Below are positions 17,903 through 26,839 of a stretch of DNA of 64,000 nt, one piece after another. Source of the stretch: Eggerthella sinensis. GTDB lineage: Bacteria; Actinomycetota; Coriobacteriia; Coriobacteriales; Eggerthellaceae. Every line of letters begins with the position of its first letter. Within the stretch, counting starts at the first letter, position 1. The notes beneath the pieces are model-generated. The model had not been told where the DNA came from, made no database searches, and was given only the letters and a program-made list of their open reading frames with translations. The position numbers and the translations under genes are program-made. The DNA lies in assembly GCF_003339815.1 (NCBI RefSeq), contig NZ_PPTT01000005.1, forward strand, positions 124,001-188,000, read 5' to 3'.

Positions 17903-19129
17903 TTGACTGAGCAAAGACGCATTTCGTTTTCCCCGCCGGACATCACGCAGGCCGAACTCGACGAGGTGGCCGACGCGCTGAAAAGCGGGTGGATCACCAC
18001 CGGTCCGAAGACGAAGGAGTTCGAGCGCGAGATCGCCCGATTCACGCAGGCCGACCGCGCCGCCACGTTCGCATCGGCCACGGCAGCGCTCGAATGCGCC
18101 CTGCGCGCGCTCGGCATCGGCCCCGGCGACGAGGTCATCACGAGCGCCTACACCTACACGGCCTCCTGCTCGGTCATCTGCCACGTGGGGGCGACCCCCG
18201 TGCTGTGCGACGTGGCGCCCGGCTCCTACGAGATGGACTACGACGCCCTGGACGGGCTCATCACCGAGCGCACGCGCGCCATCATCCCCGTGGATATCGC
18301 GGGCCGCATGGTGGACTACGACCGGCTGTTCACGGCCCTCGACGCCGCACGCGATCGCTGGACGCCGGCAACCGAGCTGCAGCGCGCCTTCAACCGCGTG
18401 ATCGTGGTGGCCGACGCGGCGCACTCGTTCGGCGCAACGTATCAGGGCCAGCCCTCCGGATCGGTGGCCGACTTCACGGCTTTCTCGTTCCACGCGGTGA
18501 AGAACCTGACCACGGCCGAAGGCGGTGCGCTCGCCTGGCGCGCAGGCGCGTTCGACTCCGACGAGTTGTACCGCCAGTTCATGCTGCAGTCGCTGCACGG
18601 CCAGACGAAGGACGCGCTCGCGAAGAACCGCGCAGGCGCCTGGGAGTACGACATCGCCTTCCCCGGCTGGAAGTGCAACATGACCGATATCCAGGCCGCA
18701 CTCGGCCTCGCGCAGCTGCGCCGCTACCCCGCCTCACTCGCCCGTCGGCGCAGCATCGTCGAGCGCTACGAACGCGCCCTGGCAGATCGCGACGTCGAGC
18801 TGCTGCAGCACTACGGCAACGGCTTCGCGTCGAGCGGGCACCTCATGCTCGTACGCCTGACGGGCAAGTCGCAGGCGTTCCGCAACGCGCTCATCGAGCG
18901 CATGGCCGACGACGGCGTGGCCACGAACGTGCACTACAAGCCGCTGCCGCTGCTTTCCGCCTACCGCGCGCTCGGCTTCGATATCGCCGAATTCCCGAAC
19001 GCGTTCGCCCAGTTCAAGAACGAGGTGACGCTGCCTTTGCACACGCTGCTCTCCGACGACGACGTGGAGTACGTGGCGGCATCGTTCAAGCGCGCCTGCG
19101 ACGAGCTTGAAGCGGAGGGCGTCTGCTGA
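17903..19129 (+). CDS. DegT/DnrJ/EryC1 PLP-dependent sugar aminotransferase
   Basis: A 408-residue nucleotide-sugar aminotransferase of the PglE/ArnB type that makes an amino sugar for the lipid-linked glycan. It begins ISFSPPDITQAELDEVADALKSGWITTGP, a typical family start. The PLP-binding Lys is in FSFHAVKNLTTAEGGAL and the cofactor-stacking region is VVADAAHSFGATY. TTG at 17903 is chosen because AAGGAG lies five bases upstream. The stop TGA overlaps the ATG of the next gene. Confidence 0.93.
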   Translation: MTEQRRISFSPPDITQAELDEVADALKSGWITTGPKTKEFEREIARFTQADRAATFASATAALECALRALGIGPGDEVITSAYTYTASCSVICHVGATPVLCDVAPGSYEMDYDALDGLITERTRAIIPVDIAGRMVDYDRLFTALDAARDRWTPATELQRAFNRVIVVADAAHSFGATYQGQPSGSVADFTAFSFHAVKNLTTAEGGALAWRAGAFDSDELYRQFMLQSLHGQTKDALAKNRAGAWEYDIAFPGWKCNMTDIQAALGLAQLRRYPASLARRRSIVERYERALADRDVELLQHYGNGFASSGHLMLVRLTGKSQAFRNALIERMADDGVATNVHYKPLPLLSAYRALGFDIAEFPNAFAQFKNEVTLPLHTLLSDDDVEYVAASFKRACDELEAEGVC

Positions 19130-19743
19130 TGTACGTGCGTTTCGGAAAGCGCGTGTGCGACCTCGTCGTGGGCCTGGTCGCGCTGCCCTTCGTGCTGCTT
19201 ATCATCGCGGTGCTGGCACCGTTCATCCATTTCGAGGACAAGGGGCCCGTGTTCTACAACGCGCCGCGCGTGGGAAAAGACGGGCGCGACTTCAAGATGT
19301 ACAAGCTGCGCTCGATGCGCGTGAACGCGCCCGACCTCGTCATGGAGGACGGCTCCACGTACAACGGAGCCGACGACCCGCGCATGACGCGCGTGGGCGC
19401 CTTCATGCGCAAGACGTCGCTCGACGAGATGCCGCAGTTCCTCAACGTGCTCAAGGGCGATATGAGCGTCGTCGGGCCGCGCCCCGACCTGCGCCGCGAG
19501 ACGGAGCTCTACGAAGGCGACGAGCATCTCAAGCTCACCGTGAAGCCGGGGGTGACCGGCTACGCCGCCGTCTACGGCCGCAACTCGCTGCCCTGGCACG
19601 ACCGTCTCGCCCTCGACGTGTTCTACGTCCGCAACGTCAGCTTCCCGCTCGATGTGAAGGTGTTCTTCAAGACGTTTTCCGCCGTGTTCAATCAAGAAGG
19701 CGTGTTCGTAGAAGGCGAAGACTCCAACAAGGAGAAGAAGTAA
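19129..19743 (+). CDS. Monotopic phosphoglycosyl transferase (PglC/WcaJ-type, short form)
   Basis: A 204-residue bacterial sugar transferase that moves a phospho-sugar from UDP-sugar to undecaprenyl phosphate. It has an N-terminal re-entrant hydrophobic helix (VVGLVALPFVLLIIAVLAPF) and the catalytic DE pair in KTSLDEMPQFLNVLKGDMS, then VGPRPDLRRE. The length fits the small PglC class with no extra membrane domain. The start overlaps the aminotransferase stop (TGATG), so the two are coupled. It is likely to accept the amino sugar made by the upstream enzyme. Confidence 0.93.
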   Translation: MYVRFGKRVCDLVVGLVALPFVLLIIAVLAPFIHFEDKGPVFYNAPRVGKDGRDFKMYKLRSMRVNAPDLVMEDGSTYNGADDPRMTRVGAFMRKTSLDEMPQFLNVLKGDMSVVGPRPDLRRETELYEGDEHLKLTVKPGVTGYAAVYGRNSLPWHDRLALDVFYVRNVSFPLDVKVFFKTFSAVFNQEGVFVEGEDSNKEKK

Positions 19744-19853
19744 CATTCGCTTAACACACCCCTCCCCCAACAGCCGTGCGTCCTCCGCACGCTCTATCAT
19801 AGGAGCACGCCGCGACGGGGACGTACGAAGAGAGCATGCAGGAGAGTGACATC

Positions 19854-20210
19854 ATGACGAACGATCAAATGGCATATCTACAGAGATACGGTATCGATTA
19901 CGCTGAGGCGATGGATCGCTTCGGCGGCAACGAAGACCTCTTCGTTCGTCTTGCCACGAAGTATTTGAACGATCCGCATTTCCATGCGCTCGAAGCCGCC
20001 ATGGCGGAAGGCGACGCTGCCGCCGGCGAGCGCGAAGCCCATTCCCTCAAGGGTGTCGCCGGTAATCTTTCGTTCACGCAGCTCTACGACCTGGCCACGC
20101 GTATCACCGACGCGTTGCGCAGCGACGACCTCGCAGGTGCCCAAGCCCTCATGCCCGAGCTCAAGCAATCCCACGAAGCCGTCGTCGAAGCGTTGGGCGG
20201 ATTGGCGTAA
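19854..20210 (+). CDS. Stand-alone HPt phosphotransfer protein
   Basis: A 118-residue all-helical HPt domain. The phosphoacceptor His is in EREAHSLKGVAGNL. Such proteins pass phosphoryl groups between receiver domains in phosphorelays. No histidine kinase or receiver gene is adjacent, so its partners are elsewhere. ATG at 19854 has GGAGAG nine bases upstream; an in-frame ATG at 19836 is also possible. It is followed by a bidirectional terminator. Confidence 0.88.
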   Translation: MTNDQMAYLQRYGIDYAEAMDRFGGNEDLFVRLATKYLNDPHFHALEAAMAEGDAAAGEREAHSLKGVAGNLSFTQLYDLATRITDALRSDDLAGAQALMPELKQSHEAVVEALGGLA

Positions 20211-20231
20211 ACTAGTCTCTCTCACCCAAGC

Positions 20232-20263
20232 AAAAGAAGGCGCCGTATCAGGCGCCTTCTTTT
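20232..20263 (+). terminator. Bidirectional terminator between HPt and eutH
   Basis: A 13-bp stem (AAAAGAAGGCGCC / GGCGCCTTCTTTT) with a 6-nt loop has T runs in both reading directions. It ends the HPt transcript on the plus strand and the eutH transcript on the minus strand. Confidence 0.9.
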
Positions 20264-20266
20264 ACG

Positions 20267-21517
20267 TTACACCGTTACGGGCTCCCCCTCAGGTTCGAGC
20301 ATCGCCGCATCTTGCTCCTGCACAGCATCAAGCCGCTCAAGCTCTTCCGCTTTCTTCACCGCGAGCAAGCTCGCAAACACCACTGCACAAATGCCGGCGG
20401 TCAACTTGCCAAGCAAGACAGGCACAATGAGCGTGGGCTGAAAATTCGCCGTGAAAGACAAATGGTCGCCGAACAGGAACGCGCAGCATACAGCAAACGA
20501 CATAACCAACACCTTATCGCGCGCTTTGAGATCCTTCACCATCGACAACGCCGCCAACACGTTCGCAGAAGCAGCGAGCAAGCCGGCCGTTGCATCCGAG
20601 CTCAGCCCAACCGCACCGCCGATCTTGGCCAAGGGCTTCGCCAGGTAACGCTTGATGAGATACACCATCGGAAACGCGCCGCACAGCATCATGCCGATAG
20701 CTCCCGATACTTCGAGCGCGCGGAATATATCATCTTCGTCCGCGATGATGGGATCAAACCCGAATGAGCCGAACACCATCGAAAAGACCCCGGTAAAGTA
20801 CTCGACAACTGCCAGCACAAAAACGATTTTCAGCGCCGCCTCCATCACGCGGCCGAACACGATAAAACCCTTGATCATAGCATCGGGTTTGAACTTCAAT
20901 CCGAGCGCAAGCGCAAGGCAGATGATAACGAGCGGGACGAGATTAACGCCTATCTGCGCGAAGCTCAATGCAAGCTGATACGTAGCCTCAGCGTTGGTAG
21001 ACACCACCTCACGAATCATCGGCTGAGAGAAGGCGATGATGACGCTTGCCACAAGCACGCCAATAGGAATAGCCAGCAAGCCGCTCATGACACCGAGAGC
21101 AAGATACTTTCGATCCCGTTTCACCAGCATCTTGAGCGCCACCGGAATGGTGAACACGATAGTAGCCCCAGCCATGTATCCGGTCATCATTGCCATGATC
21201 CAGCTCTCCCTCGTCTGAGCAAGAGCATCGGCCAATTGATAACCGCCCATATCGATGGCGATGAACGTGGTAGCGGCCATCGCAGGATCGGCCCCCAAAG
21301 CCCCATACGCAGGACCGAACACTGAGCTGACGAACGCCGTCAGATAAGGCGCTGACGCCATGATACCCGCAACCGGCAGGAAGATAGGGCCGATAGAGTC
21401 GATGCCCGCCACAAATTCCTTGCCCAGTTCGCTTTCAGGCTTCAGCGCCGAAGCAACTGCCCCCACCAACGCGCAGGCCATGATGACATACACCACGACC
21501 GTTCCAATCATTTCCAT
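20267..21517 (-). CDS. eutH: EutH-family ethanolamine permease
   Basis: A 416-residue integral membrane protein of the EutH family, with about ten membrane segments. Diagnostic stretches are GIDSIGPIFLPVAGIMAS, IAIDMGGYQLADALAQT, GLSSDATAGLLAASANVLA and FGDHLSFTANFQP. EutH proteins transport or facilitate ethanolamine. No other eut genes are nearby. It is 26 bases downstream of an HTH-nucleotidyltransferase-kinase gene, so here it probably feeds surface decoration rather than ethanolamine catabolism. Choline is a possible alternative substrate. ATG at 21517 follows GGGAGGG. Confidence 0.88.
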   Translation of the reverse strand: MEMIGTVVVYVIMACALVGAVASALKPESELGKEFVAGIDSIGPIFLPVAGIMASAPYLTAFVSSVFGPAYGALGADPAMAATTFIAIDMGGYQLADALAQTRESWIMAMMTGYMAGATIVFTIPVALKMLVKRDRKYLALGVMSGLLAIPIGVLVASVIIAFSQPMIREVVSTNAEATYQLALSFAQIGVNLVPLVIICLALALGLKFKPDAMIKGFIVFGRVMEAALKIVFVLAVVEYFTGVFSMVFGSFGFDPIIADEDDIFRALEVSGAIGMMLCGAFPMVYLIKRYLAKPLAKIGGAVGLSSDATAGLLAASANVLAALSMVKDLKARDKVLVMSFAVCCAFLFGDHLSFTANFQPTLIVPVLLGKLTAGICAVVFASLLAVKKAEELERLDAVQEQDAAMLEPEGEPVTV

Positions 21518-21543
21518 AAACCCTCCCCTTGCCTTTCGGGATA

Positions 21544-23316
21544 TTAATTCGAATGAACATCGTATAGAGGTAACGCTTTCGCGGAATACGCCCGGACGGA
21601 GCGATACCACAGATACAGCCATTCCCCAACAGGATCTCCCGCAGACTCCTTATACAGCGCCCATACGAACCAGTAATAGGCAGCCAAAGCGACGTAGGCA
21701 AGACAGTGACGACGCTCATCCCTCGTCGGCTTGCGACCGAAATAGGTTGCGATAACCCGCTCTGCATCTTCGAAGTCGTAATCGGAACAGCAGATGAACG
21801 TTCCGAGGTCAGAAGCATAATCGGACATAGCCGAATACTCCCAATCGATTAGACTCATCTCGTCGCCCTTGACGAGAAAATTCGGACTGTAAAAGTCGTT
21901 ATGGCAGAGGCAGTATGCCACATTATCTCGCCCGACGAGATCATTGAGCTGCGAAGCCTTCTCATTGATCTCGTCAAAGTCAGGGAATGACGGATAGGAC
22001 CGTTTACTCAACAGGCCGACAAGCTCCTGAGCCTTGTCGTACACCCCAAACTCCCATTCCGAAGTCTCTCCGCTTTCATGCAGCTTCTTGATAAGCGACA
22101 AAGCGCGCGTCACCTGTCCCCAATTGTGGTAATCGAACGGTACGCAGTCCTCCATGTAATTCGACAGCTTCCAACCGGCAATAGGATCTTGATAGACGAA
22201 TGTTTCGTCGATTCCCAACTTTTTCGCAATCGTTTGAGAGTACGCTTCGCTTGCGCGGTTGATAATCTCGCTCGTTCCCAACCCAGGATGTCGATACACG
22301 TACGAAGTTTCACCAATAGAAAATTTGAACGATAGGTTCGTAAGGCCCTCTTTGATAGGCACGACGCCTTCGATCTCGCTGCGTTCGCATCGCAACGTGC
22401 GACATATATTGTCGAGAATTTTGGAGTCGACGTTCATGAGAAAATCTTGATCGAACTGCTTGAGATCAGAAAGCGAGTCGAACTCATATATAACGCCCGC
22501 CTCGTAGGGGCGCAACACCATCCTCAGCTCTTTGAGATGATCGCGGTAGATATCCTCCCATAGCTTTGGCGCCGTATCCGGCAAACGGTACTCCCTCTCG
22601 AGAAGCTCGGAAAACGTCTGGGAAAACGCATGGTCGAAGTAAGCGTGTCCAAGCATGCCATACGAATCAGACCCTCCAACCGTGACGCCTACGATACGAT
22701 CGTCACGCCCCGTCCTCATACAGTATTCGTCCGTAGGGCCCTCGAAAAACATGCCGGCATAGTACGCTTCATACACATACGGCTCGAACACGTTTTCGGT
22801 AAAATAATCGTCGGAAGAGCAGATATACGTATTTCCCAGCTGCTCGCGCACCAGCATGAGCGTGGAATTGTTATTGCGGGTTGCGTATTCCTCATTAACC
22901 AGGATCTTGACGCCCATCGCATCTTCCAAATAGAAGAACGCTTCTTTCATATACCCAACAACAAGCGTGATATCGTCAATGCCGGCTTCTAACAACTGCC
23001 GTATCTGACGCTCAATAAGCACCTCGCCCCGAACAGTAAGCACCCCTTTCGGCTTTTCATACGAAAGAGGAGCGAATCGCGACGACAATCCCGCAGCCAT
23101 GATTATCGCATTCTCAACCTTGTAAGGAGCAAGAGCCTCATAACCTTCGGCCGTGAGGTAGAACCCGTCCATAAGCCCTCGTTCGCGGAGAACCTGGCAC
23201 AAACGGTTCACCGATCCCAACGAAAGACCTGTCGCCTCAGCAAGAGCCCGCTGCGTGTAGAGGTTTTCGTCCATCAAAGCAATCAGAACCTTGAACTCGT
23301 TTTTCTCCAATGACAC
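21544..23316 (-). CDS. HTH - LicC-like nucleotidyltransferase - LicA-like kinase fusion
   Basis: A 590-residue three-domain protein. Residues about 1-70 form a winged helix (TQRALAEATGLSLGSVNRL). Residues about 75-300 form a nucleotidyltransferase with the loop IIMAAGLSSRFAPL and EKPKGVLTVRGEVLIER, like CTP:phosphocholine cytidylyltransferase LicC. Residues about 310-585 are a choline/ethanolamine-kinase fold with the catalytic CHNDFYSPNFLV and the metal-binding LIDWEYS. It would phosphorylate and then nucleotide-activate choline, ethanolamine or a similar compound, and may also sense it through the HTH. GTG at 23316 is chosen; upstream in-frame ATGs fall inside the operator. The layout matches NadR, but the enzymes differ. 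Confidence 0.87.
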   Translation of the reverse strand: MSLEKNEFKVLIALMDENLYTQRALAEATGLSLGSVNRLCQVLRERGLMDGFYLTAEGYEALAPYKVENAIIMAAGLSSRFAPLSYEKPKGVLTVRGEVLIERQIRQLLEAGIDDITLVVGYMKEAFFYLEDAMGVKILVNEEYATRNNNSTLMLVREQLGNTYICSSDDYFTENVFEPYVYEAYYAGMFFEGPTDEYCMRTGRDDRIVGVTVGGSDSYGMLGHAYFDHAFSQTFSELLEREYRLPDTAPKLWEDIYRDHLKELRMVLRPYEAGVIYEFDSLSDLKQFDQDFLMNVDSKILDNICRTLRCERSEIEGVVPIKEGLTNLSFKFSIGETSYVYRHPGLGTSEIINRASEAYSQTIAKKLGIDETFVYQDPIAGWKLSNYMEDCVPFDYHNWGQVTRALSLIKKLHESGETSEWEFGVYDKAQELVGLLSKRSYPSFPDFDEINEKASQLNDLVGRDNVAYCLCHNDFYSPNFLVKGDEMSLIDWEYSAMSDYASDLGTFICCSDYDFEDAERVIATYFGRKPTRDERRHCLAYVALAAYYWFVWALYKESAGDPVGEWLYLWYRSVRAYSAKALPLYDVHSN

Positions 23317-23369
23317 GGAAACCCCCCACCGTAGCGAATAATGACCACGAGGTGAGATTGTAGTTGCAT

Positions 23370-23405
23370 TGTTCATTCTTGTAAAGCTTATGCAAAGAAT
23401 GAACA
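23370..23405. promoter_or_regulatory. Inverted repeat TGTTCA-N24-TGAACA, operator copy 2
   Basis: This copy has the longest symmetry: 12-bp arms (TTGTTCATTCTT / AAGAATGAACAA, 23369-23406) around a centre containing AAGCTT. It lies 54 bp upstream of the GTG of the three-domain gene. The spacing between the TGTTCA and TGAACA arms is identical to the other two copies. Confidence 0.8.
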
Positions 23406-23479
23406 ACTGAATTCAATTCTACTTATCAAGGGAGGTTCTGATGCTCAATTTAGTAATTATCCCGTTAACATTGAACTCT

Positions 23480-24376
23480 TTATACGTACGCCTTATCGAG
23501 CTCCTGCAACTCGCGATACGTATCGATCTCAATCACGTCATCAAACGTGCACTCACGCACTGAGACTTCGTAATTACGCGCAAAGTAACGCAAGGCCACT
23601 TCGTCCCAATAGCGTTCCTTACCGCCCGGCATCGCGAACGTCGAAGCGACGTCTTCGGACAGCTTCTTTCCGTCTTCTTCGGTCCAGTACGATATGCCAA
23701 ACATATGATGACAATCCGTACCACCCACCGACAACCCCGTAATGACACCGCGGCGCGTCTGAAAACACCAGTCATCGGTAACAGGCACCGGAACTCCGAG
23801 GTAGTTCGACGAGTATTGGTACTTCGTGATGAGTTTCGGGTTGTACAACAACAGATCCGACTCGAACACGTAGGTGTTCTGCAGCAGGTCTTTGGCAACC
23901 ACGGCCGACGAGATATTGTTCGCTTCGTTGTAGAACGGATTCTCGATAAACTTGATTTGAGGATACTTATACAGTAGCTGATCGAATTGCTCGGCCAAAT
24001 ACCCGCGCACCACGTACACTTCCTCAATACCCGCAGCACATACCGCATCGAGCAGTGAATCAATGATACGCTGACCGTGCACGCGGATGAGCGGTTTCGG
24101 CGTGTTTAACGTAATAGGAACAAGACGCGACCCGAATCCGGCGGCGATAAGCACCGCACGTCTGACTCGATACGGTTCAAGCGCTTCAAGACCCAAAGCA
24201 GACAAGGTACCCTCGCGTACGAATCCGCGCTCGTGCAAATCGGCCATAGCTCGGTTGACGGTGCCAACCGACAAGTCAGCCGCAGCAGCAATTTCCCGCT
24301 GTGTGAGCGTCTCATCAACGCGAGCCTCGAGCGCAGTTAGTATCTTGAAATCCTTCATGTCGAGCGAACGAGACAT
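23480..24376 (-). CDS. HTH - LicC-like nucleotidyltransferase
   Basis: A 298-residue protein. The N-terminal winged helix (about 1-70, TQREIAAAADLSVGTVNRAM) resembles that of the gene at 21544. It is followed by a nucleotidyltransferase domain (about 78-298) with VLIAAGFGSRLVPI and TPKPLIRVHGQRIIDSLL. There is no kinase domain. It probably activates a phosphorylated amino-alcohol or phosphonate with CTP for LicD-type transfer. ATG at 24376 has AAGGAGG eight bases upstream. It ends the ABC-transporter operon, 36 bases after the permease. Confidence 0.87.
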   Translation of the reverse strand: MSRSLDMKDFKILTALEARVDETLTQREIAAAADLSVGTVNRAMADLHERGFVREGTLSALGLEALEPYRVRRAVLIAAGFGSRLVPITLNTPKPLIRVHGQRIIDSLLDAVCAAGIEEVYVVRGYLAEQFDQLLYKYPQIKFIENPFYNEANNISSAVVAKDLLQNTYVFESDLLLYNPKLITKYQYSSNYLGVPVPVTDDWCFQTRRGVITGLSVGGTDCHHMFGISYWTEEDGKKLSEDVASTFAMPGGKERYWDEVALRYFARNYEVSVRECTFDDVIEIDTYRELQELDKAYV

Positions 24377-24412
24377 GCGTGAATCCTCCTTCATTAGGAA
24401 AGCGCCTCGCGC

Positions 24413-26014
24413 CTAGACCGCAGAAGCAGTCGGCGAACCGGCACGATGCATTGCTTTTTTCACGCCTGCAAGTATGAGCTTGAAGGCGATGTTCGTTATC
24501 AAAATCAGGAGCGACACAAACGCGGCGCACTCTGTCAAACGCTGCGCATCAAGATCGGTAATAAGCAGCGCGAGCGGCATATCGAGCGTTGTGGACAAAA
24601 ATGCCACAGCAGAGATGGTAACCATACAGTTGACGAAGAAGTAACCTACCATCTCGACGATCGTGTCCTTCGTCTGCGGGATGAGCACGTCTTTCAGTAT
24701 ACTCCCTCGGCTGATACCCATCGTCGATCCAACCGCTTCCAGATTCTCGTTCACCTTGCCAAGCGAGTTGTACGCCATAAGATAGGGCGATGCAAAGAAG
24801 TGAATGAGGTTCGCCAAAATAAGGATGGCAAACGTCCCGTATAGAATGGACCCCTTAAAGAATAAGACGTACGACAAACCGAGGACGATACCGGGGATAG
24901 CAAGCGTGGTAATGCACACGAGGTGCAGCAGTTTCGCAAAACGCCCTCCCATACGCGCCGTAATATAGGCGGCAAAATAGGCAAGCGTCGTACCTAAAAG
25001 CGCAACCGCGCACGCAATGATAATCGAGTTCACCCAATAATCACCCACGTTCAAGTTCATCGCTCGTCCGATGTTGTCCAGTGTCACGGTGAGATCGATC
25101 GGATATTTCTGGACGAACGACACCAAGACAAACGAGCCGAGCGGCAGAATAATGGCCACCGAAGCCACCAGCCCAACGACGTATCCGAGCGCATCGCGCG
25201 CAACATTGCGCTTGATGTCGAACGCTTTCGAAACGAACGATGACTTTCCCTTATCCGCATTAAGCACATCGACGAGAAAGGCGACGATCGCAGGAATGAG
25301 CAGCACGAAGCCAATAGCCACACCTGTATTGTAATTGAGCAAACCGATAACTTCCTGGTACATGAGCACCGGAAGCGTTGTTGTCTTTCCGCCCACCATG
25401 AGCGGCACGCCGTAGTCGGTAACCACAAGCGTAAACGTAGCGAACACCGCCGAAATCAGCGGCTTGCGCAAATAGGGCAACGTGATGCTGAGAAATTGAT
25501 TGATCTTCGGAATGCCCAGCACGTCAGCAGCCTCATAAGGAGATGCGTCTTCGTACTTAAGCACATCGTAAAGCAGCAAAAAAGCAGAGGGGAACGAGTA
25601 CAACACCGACCCCATGACGATGCCCCAGAACCCGTAGAGGGAAAAATCAAGGCCCAAAGCATTCGTGATTATGCCGTTCGATCCCAGCAAGAACACGAGC
25701 CCCATGCCAAGCGCGAGCGACGGAATAAGCATAGGGAGCGTCATAATCACGGCAATAGCACTTTTGGCGCGGATATTCGTCCGACATAGCACCCACGACA
25801 TAGCAAGCGCCAGCACAAGCGATATGACCGTCGAAGTGAGGGACACGCCAATGGAGTTGAGGCAGGCGATTCTAAACTGCTCCGTGCCGAAAACCGCAGA
25901 CGCTCCCGGACTTGCAAGCTGGGAGAACATTCCCAACAGTGGCAGCACCGCCGCCACGAGGAAGAACACGGCCAGCACAATGCGCGTGAGGTTGAGCTTA
26001 CCCTTCCGTTTCAC
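24413..26014 (-). CDS. ABC importer permease, fused double-length form
   Basis: A 533-residue permease with about twelve membrane segments and two BPD-transporter repeats. The coupling loops are YEAADVLGIPKINQFLSITLP in the first half and LEAVGSTMGISRGSILKDVLIP in the second. This fused arrangement occurs in FbpB/ThiP/2-aminoethylphosphonate-type importers. It works with the ATPase at 26022 and the lipoprotein at 26840. GTG at 26014 starts seven bases after the ATPase stop. The substrate is probably the compound activated by the downstream nucleotidyltransferases. Confidence 0.92.
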   Translation of the reverse strand: MKRKGKLNLTRIVLAVFFLVAAVLPLLGMFSQLASPGASAVFGTEQFRIACLNSIGVSLTSTVISLVLALAMSWVLCRTNIRAKSAIAVIMTLPMLIPSLALGMGLVFLLGSNGIITNALGLDFSLYGFWGIVMGSVLYSFPSAFLLLYDVLKYEDASPYEAADVLGIPKINQFLSITLPYLRKPLISAVFATFTLVVTDYGVPLMVGGKTTTLPVLMYQEVIGLLNYNTGVAIGFVLLIPAIVAFLVDVLNADKGKSSFVSKAFDIKRNVARDALGYVVGLVASVAIILPLGSFVLVSFVQKYPIDLTVTLDNIGRAMNLNVGDYWVNSIIIACAVALLGTTLAYFAAYITARMGGRFAKLLHLVCITTLAIPGIVLGLSYVLFFKGSILYGTFAILILANLIHFFASPYLMAYNSLGKVNENLEAVGSTMGISRGSILKDVLIPQTKDTIVEMVGYFFVNCMVTISAVAFLSTTLDMPLALLITDLDAQRLTECAAFVSLLILITNIAFKLILAGVKKAMHRAGSPTASAV

Positions 26015-26021
26015 AACCGGC

Positions 26022-26837
<816 letters not shown>

Positions 26838-26839
26838 CG

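Noticed and set aside
23317-23406. ATG starts at 23376 and further upstream for the HTH-nucleotidyltransferase-kinase gene
   Set aside because: They lie inside the 36-bp inverted repeat and would add residues with no homology before the winged helix.
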